Source: an uncultured Aliiroseovarius sp.
GTDB taxonomy: Bacteria; Pseudomonadota; Alphaproteobacteria; Rhodobacterales; Rhodobacteraceae
DNA length: 64,000 bases
Reading direction: 5' to 3'
Assembly (NCBI RefSeq): GCF_947497285.1
Contig: NZ_CANMFT010000002.1
Coordinates: forward strand, 248,001-312,000
Made by a program: the position numbers and the translations under genes. Under the pieces are notes generated by a model. The model saw only the letters and a list, made by a program, of their open reading frames with translations, ran no database searches and was not told the origin of the DNA. This document shows positions 10,000 through 19,267 of this stretch, one piece after another (the first letter of the stretch is position 1; each line of letters begins with the position of its first letter).

Positions 10000-10082
10000 T
10001 CGACACGGCGCGGGGGCTGATCCCGCGCAAGTCGTTCAATTCGGCGGTTTGGTGCCGGTTGGACACAGCCAGGACAAGACAC

Positions 10083-10113
10083 AAGGGTCAGCCGAAAGGC
10101 TGGCCCTTTACCT
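10083..10113 (+). terminator. Rho-independent terminator after ftsZ
   Basis: AAGGGTCAGCC and GGCTGGCCCTT form an 11-bp stem (one G-T pair) around a GAAA tetraloop, followed by TTTACCTTT. It lies about 85 bases after the ftsZ stop and should end the dcw transcript. Confidence 0.85.
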
Positions 10114-10483
10114 TTAGAAACAAAGACTTATTGTCCTTACTTAAGATGGCTTCCAGCGCCGGCGCGACGCGTGTGGTGATGTTACAAACCATTACAGAGG
10201 TTTGAATTGAGATTGCGCCGGGCAAGACTTACCTCTGGGTCATCGGTCAAATGGGCCGGTTCGCGCCAGAGGCGTCCTGCAGAAGTCTTGTTCAAGGGCT
10301 GAAGTGTGGGGCCAGATGACCACCCGGTTTCCGGGCCGGCCAAGGGCGCATCGAGGCAGTGACACTCCACGCTGCGTTCGTTGCGACCACGGCCGCTGGT
10401 GCGAGGCAGAACAATGGCCGCCCGTTGCCGCAGACATGCGCGGGCCAAAGCCAGACGGACCGAGGCTATCTAAGAGGCGCCAA
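10114..10483 (+). promoter_or_regulatory. lpxC upstream region, with inverted repeat at 10185-10204
   Basis: The 370 bases between the ftsZ terminator and lpxC hold no convincing gene; the in-frame open stretch before lpxC (from 10304) has Arg/Pro-rich non-coding character. The region includes an AT-rich stretch and a perfect inverted repeat CAAACC-N8-GGTTTG at 10185-10204. It should contain the lpxC promoter; exact hexamers are not assigned. Confidence 0.35.
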
Positions 10484-11416
10484 GTGCAGACGACTGTTGC
10501 AAGCACTGTCACATTTACCGGAACCGGGCTCCATTCGGGGCGTCCGGCCCGTATGCGTGTCCAGCCCGCCTCGGCAGAATATGGGATCTGGTTCAAACGT
10601 GTCGATGTCGCGGGGTGCGATAATCTGATCCCTGCGCATTGGGCATCGGGTGTGCCGTCGCCGCTGTGCACGTTGATCCGCAACGACGCCGGGGTCGAAG
10701 TCAAGACAATCGAACACATCATGGCCGCGCTTGCGGGCTGTGGCATTCACAACGCGCTGATTGAACTGGATGGGCCGGAAGTGCCGATCATGGACGGCAG
10801 CGCGGCGCGTTTCGTGGATGGGCTGGTCAAGGCAGGGGTGCGTGAATTGGCAGCCCCGGCGCGGATGATCGAAGTGCTTGAGGCCGTCGAATATCGCGAA
10901 GGTGATGGCGACGACGCCGCCTGGGCGCGGCTTGAGCCGTCAGACGGGTTCGAGATCGACTTTTACATTTCGTTCCCCGACGCAGCGATCGGCACACAGC
11001 AAATGCGCCTTGATATGTCGAACGGCAACTTCGTGCGTGAATTGAGCGATTGCCGCACCTTCTGCCGTCAGGCGGATGTCGAAGCGATGCGCAATGCCGG
11101 ACTGGCCCTTGGCGGCACTTATGACAACGCGGTCGTCGTGGATGGTGATCAGGTCCTGTCCCCCGGCGGGTTGCGCCGCGCCAACGAAGCCGTGCGCCAC
11201 AAAATGCTGGATGCACTGGGTGATCTGGCCTTGGCCGGCGCGCCGCTGAAAGCGCGTTATGTGGGCCACCGGGCCGGACATGCGATGACCAACAAACTTT
11301 TGCGTGTGTTGTTTGATACGCCCGGCGCCTGGCGGCTTGTGGAATGTGACGACAACGCATCGCGGCGTTTGCCGGGTGTCGGTGTGCGCAAATCCGACCT
11401 GCCTATGTCGGCTTGA
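10484..11416 (+). CDS. lpxC: UDP-3-O-acyl-N-acetylglucosamine deacetylase LpxC
   Basis: Zinc metalloamidase that performs the committed step of lipid A synthesis in the cytoplasm. The 310-residue product starts QTTVASTVTFTGTGLHSGRPA and contains EHIMAALAGCGIHNALIE (zinc His), MDGSAARFVDGL and HKMLDALGDLALAGAPLKA; the C-terminal GHRAGHAMTNKLL carries the catalytic His. The start is a GTG at 10484, chosen because the family N-terminus begins there and AGAGG lies 6-10 bases upstream. Next to ftsZ as in many proteobacteria. A terminator follows at 11458. Confidence 0.95.
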   Translation: MQTTVASTVTFTGTGLHSGRPARMRVQPASAEYGIWFKRVDVAGCDNLIPAHWASGVPSPLCTLIRNDAGVEVKTIEHIMAALAGCGIHNALIELDGPEVPIMDGSAARFVDGLVKAGVRELAAPARMIEVLEAVEYREGDGDDAAWARLEPSDGFEIDFYISFPDAAIGTQQMRLDMSNGNFVRELSDCRTFCRQADVEAMRNAGLALGGTYDNAVVVDGDQVLSPGGLRRANEAVRHKMLDALGDLALAGAPLKARYVGHRAGHAMTNKLLRVLFDTPGAWRLVECDDNASRRLPGVGVRKSDLPMSA

Positions 11417-11457
11417 GCCTTCGTCAACGCATCGCGCTACGGGTGTTTAAGACCCAC

Positions 11458-11493
11458 ATGCCACGTCGTTTCGGCGTGGCATTTTGCGTTTTT
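11458..11493 (+). terminator. Rho-independent terminator after lpxC
   Basis: ATGCCACG (11458-11465) pairs perfectly with CGTGGCAT (11475-11482), followed by TTTGCGTTTTT. It separates lpxC from bamD. Confidence 0.85.
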
Positions 11494-11649
11494 CGGCAAA
11501 GACAGTGTTGCCCTGCGACAAACCATGTGACCCCAAGGCGCGAAATTTGCATAGCAAACCATTTTGCCTCGAAAATTTCTGTGCTAGGACAAGCAGGAAC
11601 AAGTCGGATCTTTCGGTCTGGCAAGAATATCTTTGGGGTGGCACCGATC

Positions 11650-12579
11650 ATGATCGGCGGGAATTTTGGCAAGGCTATTGGCGCAGCGCTGATGTCAGGG
11701 ATGGTTCTGACCTCTTGCGGCGGTGGATCTGGCAGTCTGGGTTTCGGCAGCCTCGGCGGCAGTTCAGGCAGTTTGGGCGGCGGCGGATCTGGCGGCGGGG
11801 GTGGTCTGTTCGCATCCCCCGTGGAAAAGCGACCCATTGATCAGTGGAGCGCCGAAGAAATCTTCAAGCGCGGTGAATACGATCTGGAGCGGGGCGACCC
11901 GTCCGAGGCGGCCAAGTGGTTTGGCGAAGTTGAACGCCTGTATCCCTATTCCGAATGGGCCAAGCGTGCGTTGATCATGCAGGCCTTTTCCTACCACAAA
12001 GACCGCGACTACGAACAATCGCGCGCCAGTGCGCAGCGCTATATCGATGTTTTCCCGGCAGACGAAGATGCGGCCTATGCGCAGTATCTGCTGGCGCTCA
12101 GCTATTACGACCAGATCGACGAGATCGGACGCGATCAGGGTTTGACCTATCAGGCCCTTCAGGCGCTGCGTGTGGTGATCGAACGCTATCCGAATACCGA
12201 ATACGCCAAATCAGCGATCCTCAAGTTCGACCTGGCCTTCGACCACTTGGCAGCGAAGGAAATGGAGATTGGTCGCTACTACCTCAAGCGCAAGCACTAT
12301 GCCGCGGCAATCAACCGCTTCCGCGTGGTGGTGGAGCAGTTCCAGACCACCAGCCACGTGGCCGAGGCGCTGCACCGGCTTGTCGAAGGCTATCTGTCGC
12401 TTGGGCTGACCAACGAGGCGCAGACCGCAGGCGCGATTCTGGGCCACAACTTCCAGTCGACCCCTTGGTATGAAAGCAGCTATCGTTTGTTGACCAAGGC
12501 CGGGCTGAAACCTGAAGCCAAAGGCAACAACTGGCTGAACAAGGTCTATCGTCAGCTTATCAAAGGTGAATGGCTCTGA
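11650..12579 (+). CDS. bamD: Outer-membrane assembly lipoprotein BamD
   Basis: Lipoprotein of the BAM complex that inserts beta-barrel proteins into the outer membrane. The 309-residue product has a signal peptide ending in the lipobox LTSC (Cys about residue 23), a Gly/Ser-rich spacer, then TPR repeats typical of BamD/ComL (EIFKRGEYDLERGDPSEAAKWF, FPADEDAAYAQYLLALSYYDQI, KRKHYAAAINRFRVVVEQF). ATG 11650 is chosen because it gives a proper signal sequence and has GGGGTGG upstream. recN starts 39 bases after the stop, so the two may be co-transcribed. Confidence 0.93.
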   Translation: MIGGNFGKAIGAALMSGMVLTSCGGGSGSLGFGSLGGSSGSLGGGGSGGGGGLFASPVEKRPIDQWSAEEIFKRGEYDLERGDPSEAAKWFGEVERLYPYSEWAKRALIMQAFSYHKDRDYEQSRASAQRYIDVFPADEDAAYAQYLLALSYYDQIDEIGRDQGLTYQALQALRVVIERYPNTEYAKSAILKFDLAFDHLAAKEMEIGRYYLKRKHYAAAINRFRVVVEQFQTTSHVAEALHRLVEGYLSLGLTNEAQTAGAILGHNFQSTPWYESSYRLLTKAGLKPEAKGNNWLNKVYRQLIKGEWL

Positions 12580-12618
12580 TCCCTATCTGGGATGGGCCAA
12601 GGCGCGACCGGGGGCTCA

Positions 12619-14271
12619 ATGCTGCGTGGTCTTGATATCCGCGATCTTCTGATCATTGACCGGTTGGAGCTTGAGTTTCAGCCGGGCCTGAACGTGCTGA
12701 CCGGGGAAACCGGTGCGGGCAAATCCATATTGCTGGACAGTCTTGGCTTCGTTCTGGGTTGGCGCGGGCGCGCGGATCTTGTGCGCACGGGCGCCGAACA
12801 GGGCGAAGTGACCGCGATCTTCGATCTGCCTGAAACCCACCCGGCCCGCGCGGTGCTGGACGACGCTGGTATCCCCGTCGAGGACGAGCTGGTGCTGCGC
12901 CGGATAAACCGCGCCGATGGGCGCAAGACGGCGTGGGTGAACGACCGCCGTGCCTCGGGCGAGGTGCTGCGCGCCCTGTCTGACACGCTGGTGGAACTGC
13001 ACGGCCAACAGGACGACCGCGGTCTTTTGAACCCGCGTGTGCACCGTCAATTGCTGGATGAATTTGGCGGGCTTGGCGCGCAACTTGATGCCACCCGCGC
13101 TGCATGGCGCGACTTGGCCAAGGCGCAAAAAGCGTTGGATCAGGCCCGCGCCGATCTGCAAGCCGCTCAGGCCGAAGAGGAGTTTCTGCGCCACGCGGTG
13201 GGCGAGTTGGGCGCGCTTGCCCCGGAACCCGGCGAGGATGCAGAGCTCGACAGTCGCCGCCGGTTGATGCAGGCCGCCGAACGGATTGGCGAGGACATCA
13301 CCAAGGCCCATCAAGCGCTGAGCGCTGGCGAAGGGGCCGAGGCCCGGATGGGCGATGCGCTCAGGTGGCTGGAAGGCGTGGCAGATCAGGCGGGCGAGGC
13401 GCTGGATCCGCCAATCTCGGCCCTTGGGCGGGCGTTGGCCGAACTGGGCGATGCGGTGCAGGGTGTTGAAACAGCAATGGAAACATTGTCCTTCGACCCG
13501 CATGAACTGGATCAGGCCGAAGAACGCTTGTTCGCGATTCGCGCCATGGCACGCAAACATCAGGTGGCCCCGGATGACCTTGGTGGCTTTGCCGAAGAAT
13601 TGCGCGCGCGCCTTGTGGCACTGGATGCAGGTGCCGGGGCCATCGCTGGGCTGGAAAAGGACGTGGCAGAAGCGCAGACGCGCTATGACCAAGCCGCCAC
13701 CTCTTTGACCCGTGCCCGCAAGGCAGCGGCAAAGGATCTGGACAAGGCGATGTCGGGCGAACTTGCGCCGCTCAAGATGGAACGCGCTGTCTTCACCACA
13801 GCGCTGGCCGTTGCGGAAAGCGGGCCAGAGGGGCGCGATCAGGTGACCTTCACCGTTGCCACCAATCCCGGCGCGCCTTCCGGTCCGCTGAACAAGATCG
13901 CATCCGGGGGAGAGCTGAGCCGGTTTCTGCTGGCGCTGAAGGTTTGCCTGACCCGCGAGGCCGATGGGCTGACGATGATCTTTGACGAGATCGACCGGGG
14001 TGTCGGCGGCGCGACCGCCGATGCGGTTGGGCGTCGCCTGTCAGCATTGTCGGATGGCGGGCAGGTGTTGGTGGTGACCCACAGCCCACAAGTCGCCGCG
14101 TTGGGCGACCACCACTGGCAGGTGCAAAAATCGGTGGCGGAGGGCATGACACGCTCCACGGTTCTGGCGCTGGACGATGCGGCGCGGGTGGACGAGGTGG
14201 CGCGCATGATCTCGGGCGACACAATCACCGAAGCAGGCCGGGCGGCGGCGAAGGAACTGCTGGGCGGGTAA
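12619..14271 (+). CDS. recN: DNA repair protein RecN
   Basis: SMC-like ATPase for double-strand-break repair. The 550-residue product has the Walker A site GETGAGKSILLDSL near residue 35, a Q-rich hinge side (VELHGQQDDRGLLNPRVHRQLLDEFGG), a long Ala/Glu-rich coiled coil, the signature ASGGELSRFLLALK and Walker B MIFDEIDRGVGG. Start 12619 is preferred over ATG 12592 because RecN begins MLRGLDIRDL and GGGGG lies just upstream. Its 3' end faces the oxidase gene with only six bases between stops. Confidence 0.95.
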   Translation: MLRGLDIRDLLIIDRLELEFQPGLNVLTGETGAGKSILLDSLGFVLGWRGRADLVRTGAEQGEVTAIFDLPETHPARAVLDDAGIPVEDELVLRRINRADGRKTAWVNDRRASGEVLRALSDTLVELHGQQDDRGLLNPRVHRQLLDEFGGLGAQLDATRAAWRDLAKAQKALDQARADLQAAQAEEEFLRHAVGELGALAPEPGEDAELDSRRRLMQAAERIGEDITKAHQALSAGEGAEARMGDALRWLEGVADQAGEALDPPISALGRALAELGDAVQGVETAMETLSFDPHELDQAEERLFAIRAMARKHQVAPDDLGGFAEELRARLVALDAGAGAIAGLEKDVAEAQTRYDQAATSLTRARKAAAKDLDKAMSGELAPLKMERAVFTTALAVAESGPEGRDQVTFTVATNPGAPSGPLNKIASGGELSRFLLALKVCLTREADGLTMIFDEIDRGVGGATADAVGRRLSALSDGGQVLVVTHSPQVAALGDHHWQVQKSVAEGMTRSTVLALDDAARVDEVARMISGDTITEAGRAAAKELLGG

Positions 14272-14277
14272 ACCGCG

Positions 14278-15651
14278 TTACCCTTGTGGCACTAGTTTGC
14301 CGGGGTTCAGGATGCCGCTCGGGTCGAGCGCGGCCTTGATGTCGCCCATCACCGCCCATGCGTCTCCGTGCTCACCTTCCATCAATTCCAGCTTGCCCAT
14401 GCCGATGCCGTGCTCGCCGGTGATGGTGCCGCCCATCGCAAGGGCGCGGTCGCTCATCCGCTTGGCAAGCGCCTTGGCGGTGGCCTTCTCGGCTTCGTTG
14501 CCGTCGTCGATCAGCAAGATCGCGTGGAAGTTTCCGTCACCCACATGGCCAAGGATCGGGCCGAGCAGACCTGAACTGGCAATATCGGCCCGCGTTTCTT
14601 CGACCGCCTGCGCCAGTTTGGACAAGGGCACGCAGATATCGGTGACAATCGCGCGCGCGCCGGGGCGCAGCGACAACACCGCATAATATGCGTGGTGGCG
14701 GATCTTCCACAGCGCATTGCGATCTTCGGTGCGGGTGGCGTGCTCATATCCGCGCGCGCCAAACTCGTCTGCGATGTCGCCAAAGCCTTGGCTGGCTTCT
14801 GCCACCGCGGCAGGGCTTCCGTGAAACTCGACCAATAGATGCGGGCATTCGGGCATCTCGGTGCCGGCATAGCCGTTGAAGGCGCGGGCGGTGTCGGCGT
14901 CGACGAACTCGATGCGGGCCATCTGAATGCCCATCTGGATGACTTGCTGCACCGTGCCAACGGCGGCTTCCATATCGGGGAAGGCGCAAATGCCGGCGCT
15001 GATCACTTCTGGTGTGCCGTGCAAGCGCAGGGTCAGTTCGGTGATGATGCCAAGCGTGCCCTCCGAGCCTAAAAACAGCGCCGTCAGATCGTAGCCCGAT
15101 GCCGACTTCGCCGCGCGCGATCCGGTTTTGATGATCCGCCCATCTGCCAGCACCACGGTCAGGCCCAGCACATTGTCGCGCATCGACCCATAGCGCACCG
15201 TGGTTGTGCCAGAGGCGCGCGTTGCCGCCATCCCCCCGATCGAGGCATTGGCGCCGGGGTCCACCGGAAAGAAAACGCCCAACATGCGCAGCTCATGGTT
15301 CAGATCTTCGCGGGTCAGGCCGGGTTGCACCACCGCGATCATGTCGCCGGGATCGGTGGTGATCAGGGCGTTCATCCGGCTCATGTCCAGACACAGCCCC
15401 CCATGGGGCGCGCTGGTGTGACCTTCCAATGACGTGCCCGCGCCATAAGCAATGACTGGGACAGACGCGTTGTGGCACAGGAGCAGAATGCGGCTGACCT
15501 CGTCCGTGGTTTCGGGCCATGCCACCGCATCGGGCGGGGAAAGGGCGAAATGGCTTTCAGAACCACCGTGATGGTCCAGATCGGACTTGGAGCGGCTGAG
15601 CCGATCGCCTAGCATGGACGAAAGCTCGGTAAACACGGTGTCGATGGTCAT
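14278..15651 (-). CDS. FAD-binding oxidase of the glycolate oxidase / D-lactate dehydrogenase family
   Basis: Flavoprotein of 457 residues that should oxidise a 2-hydroxy acid such as D-lactate or glycolate. The PCMH-type FAD domain is visible in VIAYGAGTSLEGHTSAPHGG and PGANASIGGMAATRASGTTTVRYG, and the C-terminal cap in VGDGNFHAILLIDD and the TGEHGIGMGKLEL motif typical of GlcD/Dld. Start 15651 is chosen because GGGGAGG lies about six bases upstream; the open frame continues upstream without support. Exact substrate is not known. Convergent with recN, divergent from the ClC gene. Confidence 0.88.
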   Translation of the reverse strand: MTIDTVFTELSSMLGDRLSRSKSDLDHHGGSESHFALSPPDAVAWPETTDEVSRILLLCHNASVPVIAYGAGTSLEGHTSAPHGGLCLDMSRMNALITTDPGDMIAVVQPGLTREDLNHELRMLGVFFPVDPGANASIGGMAATRASGTTTVRYGSMRDNVLGLTVVLADGRIIKTGSRAAKSASGYDLTALFLGSEGTLGIITELTLRLHGTPEVISAGICAFPDMEAAVGTVQQVIQMGIQMARIEFVDADTARAFNGYAGTEMPECPHLLVEFHGSPAAVAEASQGFGDIADEFGARGYEHATRTEDRNALWKIRHHAYYAVLSLRPGARAIVTDICVPLSKLAQAVEETRADIASSGLLGPILGHVGDGNFHAILLIDDGNEAEKATAKALAKRMSDRALAMGGTITGEHGIGMGKLELMEGEHGDAWAVMGDIKAALDPSGILNPGKLVPQG

Positions 15652-15727
15652 CCCATCCTCCCCAGCAAAGCCGGAACAACTTATGGTAAATGCGTGATCT
15701 TGGGAAGGGCCGCGCGGGCGGGGGACC

Positions 15728-17416
15728 ATGCCTAATCGGCTAAAATTGTTCTTAGATCGCGCTTTGCGGGATTTGGTGGATCGGACCTCCACCGGTTGGC
15801 ATATTTTGGCCAAGCAAGGCCCCAGTCAAGTACAGTTCTGGCTGATCGCTTTGGTGATCGGAATTGCGTCCGGATTTGCCGCCCTTGGATTTCGAAAAGG
15901 GATCGAGAAGCTGCAGGCGGCCCTTTATGGCACCGAAGACCTTGCGCATCTGCACAGTTTTGCCGGCACGTTGCCGTGGTATTGGGTGCTGCTGATCCCT
16001 GCATTTGGTGGGCTGGTGGTCGGGATCATCCTGAACTGGTTTACCCATGACGGACGCGTGCGCGCCGTGGCTGACGTGATCGAAGGCGCCGCCCTGTGGG
16101 ACGGTCGGGTCGAAAAACGCGCGGGGCTGGGTTCGGCGCTGGCGTCCATGATTACGCTGTCGACCGGCGGGTCGTCAGGCCGCGAAGGCCCGGTTGTGCA
16201 CTTGGCCGCGGTGATTTCCAGCTGGGTGTCCGCGCGGATCAACGCCAATGGCGTGACCGGCCGCGATTTGCTTGGCTGCGCCGTGGCGGCGGCTGTTTCT
16301 GCCAGCTTCAACGCGCCCATTGCCGGCGCGCTGTTCGCGTTGGAGGTCGTGTTGCGCCACTTCGCGGTGCATGCCTTCGCCCCCATCGCCATCGCGTCAG
16401 TCGCGGGCACGGTGATCAACCGGATCGAATATGGTGATGTGACAGAGTTCGTTTTGCCTGCCGAGGGGTCGCTCGCCTTCTATGTCGAATTGCCTGCCTT
16501 TTTGCTTCTTGGCGTTGTGTGCGGCGTGGTCGCCGTCATCCTTATGCGGGCGATTTTCTGGGCTGATGATGTCGGCAATTCGTTACAGGCGACCTTGCGA
16601 CTTCCGAAGGTGCTGCGACCCGCCCTCGCCGGGTTGATCCTTGGCGCAATTGCCATCTGGTTTCCTCATATCATCGGCGTTGGGTATGAAACGACATCGG
16701 TCGCCCTGACCGGTGGGCTGGGTCTGCAATTGGCGATCACCTATGTGGTGGTGAAGGTGGCGGCTGTGGCGATCACCATGGCCGGGCGTATGGGGGGGGG
16801 CGTGTTTTCCCCTGCCTTGATGGTCGGGGCGCTGACTGGCTTGGCCTTCGGCATCGTTGCAACGGCTGTTTTCCCTGACGTGTCAGGGTCCGAGACACTC
16901 TATGCGCTTGCCGGAATGGGGGCCGTTGCGGCGGCGGTGCTGGGCGCGCCGATTTCAACCACGTTGATCGTGTTCGAACTGACCGGAGACTGGCAAACCG
17001 GAATTGCCGTCATGGCCGCGGTATCGCTGTCGACAGCCTTGGCCAGCCGTTGGGTCGATCGCAGTTTCTTCCTGACCCAATTGGAGCGGCGCAATATCCA
17101 TCTGGCTGCCGGGCCACAGGCTTATCTGTTGAGCACGGTGCGTGTCGCACAAATCATGCGCGACAAGGTTGACGCCCGCGCAGCCGGTGAAGCGCAGTGC
17201 TGGGAATTGATCGAAGAAGGCGTCTATGTCGACGGAAACGCCACGCTGGAGGCGCTGATGCCGATGTTTGAAAGCTCGAACGCGCGGTTCATTCCCGTGG
17301 TAACGCTTGGTGGGGCAGGCGACCCACCCGAACTTTGGGGTGCGGTGTTTCATGTTGATGCGTTGAAAGCCTTCAACCGCGCACTGGCGGATACGGCGGC
17401 AGAAGAACACAGCTAG
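15728..17416 (+). CDS. ClC-family chloride channel/antiporter with CBS-like C-terminus
   Basis: Inner-membrane protein of 562 residues. ClC signature motifs are present: GSSGREGP (the conserved Glu is the gating glutamate) around residue 150 and GAPISTTLIVFELTGD around residue 415. About 10-12 hydrophobic helices are followed by a cytosolic tail of about 100 residues (RVAQIMRDKVDAR onward) that resembles a degenerate CBS domain pair. Transport of chloride in exchange for protons or passive conductance cannot be told apart here. Its stop lies 13 bases from that of rsmA, in convergent orientation. Confidence 0.93.
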   Translation: MPNRLKLFLDRALRDLVDRTSTGWHILAKQGPSQVQFWLIALVIGIASGFAALGFRKGIEKLQAALYGTEDLAHLHSFAGTLPWYWVLLIPAFGGLVVGIILNWFTHDGRVRAVADVIEGAALWDGRVEKRAGLGSALASMITLSTGGSSGREGPVVHLAAVISSWVSARINANGVTGRDLLGCAVAAAVSASFNAPIAGALFALEVVLRHFAVHAFAPIAIASVAGTVINRIEYGDVTEFVLPAEGSLAFYVELPAFLLLGVVCGVVAVILMRAIFWADDVGNSLQATLRLPKVLRPALAGLILGAIAIWFPHIIGVGYETTSVALTGGLGLQLAITYVVVKVAAVAITMAGRMGGGVFSPALMVGALTGLAFGIVATAVFPDVSGSETLYALAGMGAVAAAVLGAPISTTLIVFELTGDWQTGIAVMAAVSLSTALASRWVDRSFFLTQLERRNIHLAAGPQAYLLSTVRVAQIMRDKVDARAAGEAQCWELIEEGVYVDGNATLEALMPMFESSNARFIPVVTLGGAGDPPELWGAVFHVDALKAFNRALADTAAEEHS

Positions 17417-17429
17417 GGCGATTACCCGT

Positions 17430-18269
17430 CTACGCGCTCAGCGCGCGGCTCAAGGCGCAGAACGCTTCGATCCCGATCTCTTCGGCGCGCGAGGTGGGTT
17501 TGATCCCGACCGATGTCAGCACGTCCTCTATCTCGGGATGCAGCCCTTTCAGGGACGCGCGCAGCATCTTGCGCCGTTGCCCGAAGGCTTTGGCCACAAG
17601 GGCTTGCAGCTTGTCCGGGTCGGCCTCAAACCGGGGCGCGGGCAGGGCGTCGAAATGCACCACGGCGGAATGGATCTTGGGCGGCGGGGTGAACGCCTCG
17701 GGTGGCAGTTCCATCACGATGCGCGGTGTGGTGCGCCACTGGGCCAGCACCGCCAAGCGGCCATATTTCTTTGATCCGGGCTGGGCGACGATCCGTTCGG
17801 CGACTTCTTTCTGGAACATCAAGGTCAGGCTGTCCCAGACCGGCGGCCAACTGGGCGGCGTGAGCCACCGCACCAAAAGCTCGGTCCCGACATTGTAAGG
17901 CAAGTTGGCGACGATGCGAATGGGCGGGGTCAGATGCTCTAGCGGATCAAGGGTCAGCGCGTCAGCGTTGATGATCTGCAGCCGGTCCGGATAGACGGTT
18001 TGAATTTCGGCCAGCGGCGCCATGGCGCGGCTGTCCTTTTCCACCGCCAGCACCTTGCGCGCGCCTTCGACCAGCAGACCGCGCGTCAGCCCACCGGGGC
18101 CGGGGCCGATTTCCAGCACGTCCGAGTTCGCCAGATCACCCGCCATCCGAGCGATTTTGGCGGTCAGATTGAGGTCGAGCAGGAAGTTTTGCCCAAGTGA
18201 TTTCTTGGCGATCAACCCGTGGGTCGCTATGACCTCGCGCAGAGGGGGCAGGCCGTCGATCTGGCTCAT
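17430..18269 (-). CDS. rsmA: 16S rRNA dimethyladenosine transferase RsmA (KsgA)
   Basis: SAM-dependent enzyme that dimethylates A1518/A1519 of 16S rRNA during small-subunit maturation. The 279-residue product shows [21 protein letters not shown] motif [17 protein letters not shown] and catalytic motif [11 protein letters not shown]. The start overlaps the pdxA stop by four bases, forming the classic surA-pdxA-rsmA arrangement downstream of lptD. Confidence 0.97.
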   Translation of the reverse strand: MSQIDGLPPLREVIATHGLIAKKSLGQNFLLDLNLTAKIARMAGDLANSDVLEIGPGPGGLTRGLLVEGARKVLAVEKDSRAMAPLAEIQTVYPDRLQIINADALTLDPLEHLTPPIRIVANLPYNVGTELLVRWLTPPSWPPVWDSLTLMFQKEVAERIVAQPGSKKYGRLAVLAQWRTTPRIVMELPPEAFTPPPKIHSAVVHFDALPAPRFEADPDKLQALVAKAFGQRRKMLRASLKGLHPEIEDVLTSVGIKPTSRAEEIGIEAFCALSRALSA

Positions 18270-19267
18270 GCGTGACGCTCCTGTCTGGCGCGGCCCATCT
18301 GGTGCGCCATGCGCAACGCCGCGATCAGCGAGCTTGGGTCGCCCTTGTCCGTTCCAGCGATATCAAACGCGGTGCCGTGGTCGGGAGATGTGCGCACGAA
18401 GGGCAAGCCCAGTGTCACGTTGACACCGCCCGAAAAGTCGATGGTCTTGATCGGGATCAGTGCTTGATCGTGATACATGCAGATCGCCGCGTCATAGCCT
18501 GCGCGCGCGGCGGCATGGAACATGGTGTCTGCCGAGGACGGACCGATCAGGTTCATTCCACCCGCGCGCAGGTCGTCAAGAAGGGGCGAGATCATCTCGA
18601 TCTCTTCGCGCCCCATTGCGCCACCTTCGCCCGCATGAGGGTTCAGCCCAGCCACCGCAATGCGCGGCGAGGTCAGGCCGAAATCGTTGATCAGGGCGGC
18701 ATAGGTGGTCTGGATGACTTGTTTCAGAAGCGCGGGCGTCAGCGCGGCGGGCACCTCGGACAGGGCGATGTGGATGGTGGCGGGAACGACGCGCAGCCCT
18801 TCGCAAGCCAGCATCATCACCACATCAGCGCCTCCGGCAAGATGGGACAGAAATTCAGTGTGGCCGGGAAAGGCAAACCCCGCGCCATCTTTCAGCGCTT
18901 TCTTGTGGATCGGGTTGGTGCAGACCGCCAGTGCCTCGCCGGATTGGGTCAGGCTGACCGCCTTCTCGATCACCGCGATGACATGTGCCGCGTGATCCGG
19001 TTGGGCGACGCCGGGGGTGCGCGGCGTTCCGAAATCATGCGCAAGCACAGGCAGGCTGTCTGCGTCCAACGCGTCCGACGGTTTCGTGATGAGGGTGAAC
19101 GGCCGATCATCAGGCAGATGTGCCGGATCACCGATCAGGAAGAACGGCACCGAAATGCCAAGCGTATCGAAGGCAAGACCCGCGATATCCGGTCCGATCC
19201 CCGCTGGTTCCCCAATGGTCAACGCCACGGGCCGTCGCGCGCCGGTCGGCAAGGGATGGCCGGTCAT
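18266..19267 (-). CDS. pdxA: 4-hydroxythreonine-4-phosphate dehydrogenase PdxA
   Basis: NAD-dependent enzyme of the DXP-dependent pyridoxal phosphate pathway. The 333-residue product contains [14 protein letters not shown] at the start, the metal ligands in [21 protein letters not shown] and [13 protein letters not shown], and the [16 protein letters not shown] end. Overlaps surA and rsmA by four bases at either end, so the three genes are probably translated from one message. Confidence 0.97.
   Translation of the reverse strand: MTGHPLPTGARRPVALTIGEPAGIGPDIAGLAFDTLGISVPFFLIGDPAHLPDDRPFTLITKPSDALDADSLPVLAHDFGTPRTPGVAQPDHAAHVIAVIEKAVSLTQSGEALAVCTNPIHKKALKDGAGFAFPGHTEFLSHLAGGADVVMMLACEGLRVVPATIHIALSEVPAALTPALLKQVIQTTYAALINDFGLTSPRIAVAGLNPHAGEGGAMGREEIEMISPLLDDLRAGGMNLIGPSSADTMFHAAARAGYDAAICMYHDQALIPIKTIDFSGGVNVTLGLPFVRTSPDHGTAFDIAGTDKGDPSSLIAALRMAHQMGRARQERHA

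Noticed and set aside
10304-10483. Upstream in-frame extension of lpxC
   Set aside because: LpxC begins at GTG 10484 with its own ribosome site; the extension is Arg/Pro-rich and not part of the family.
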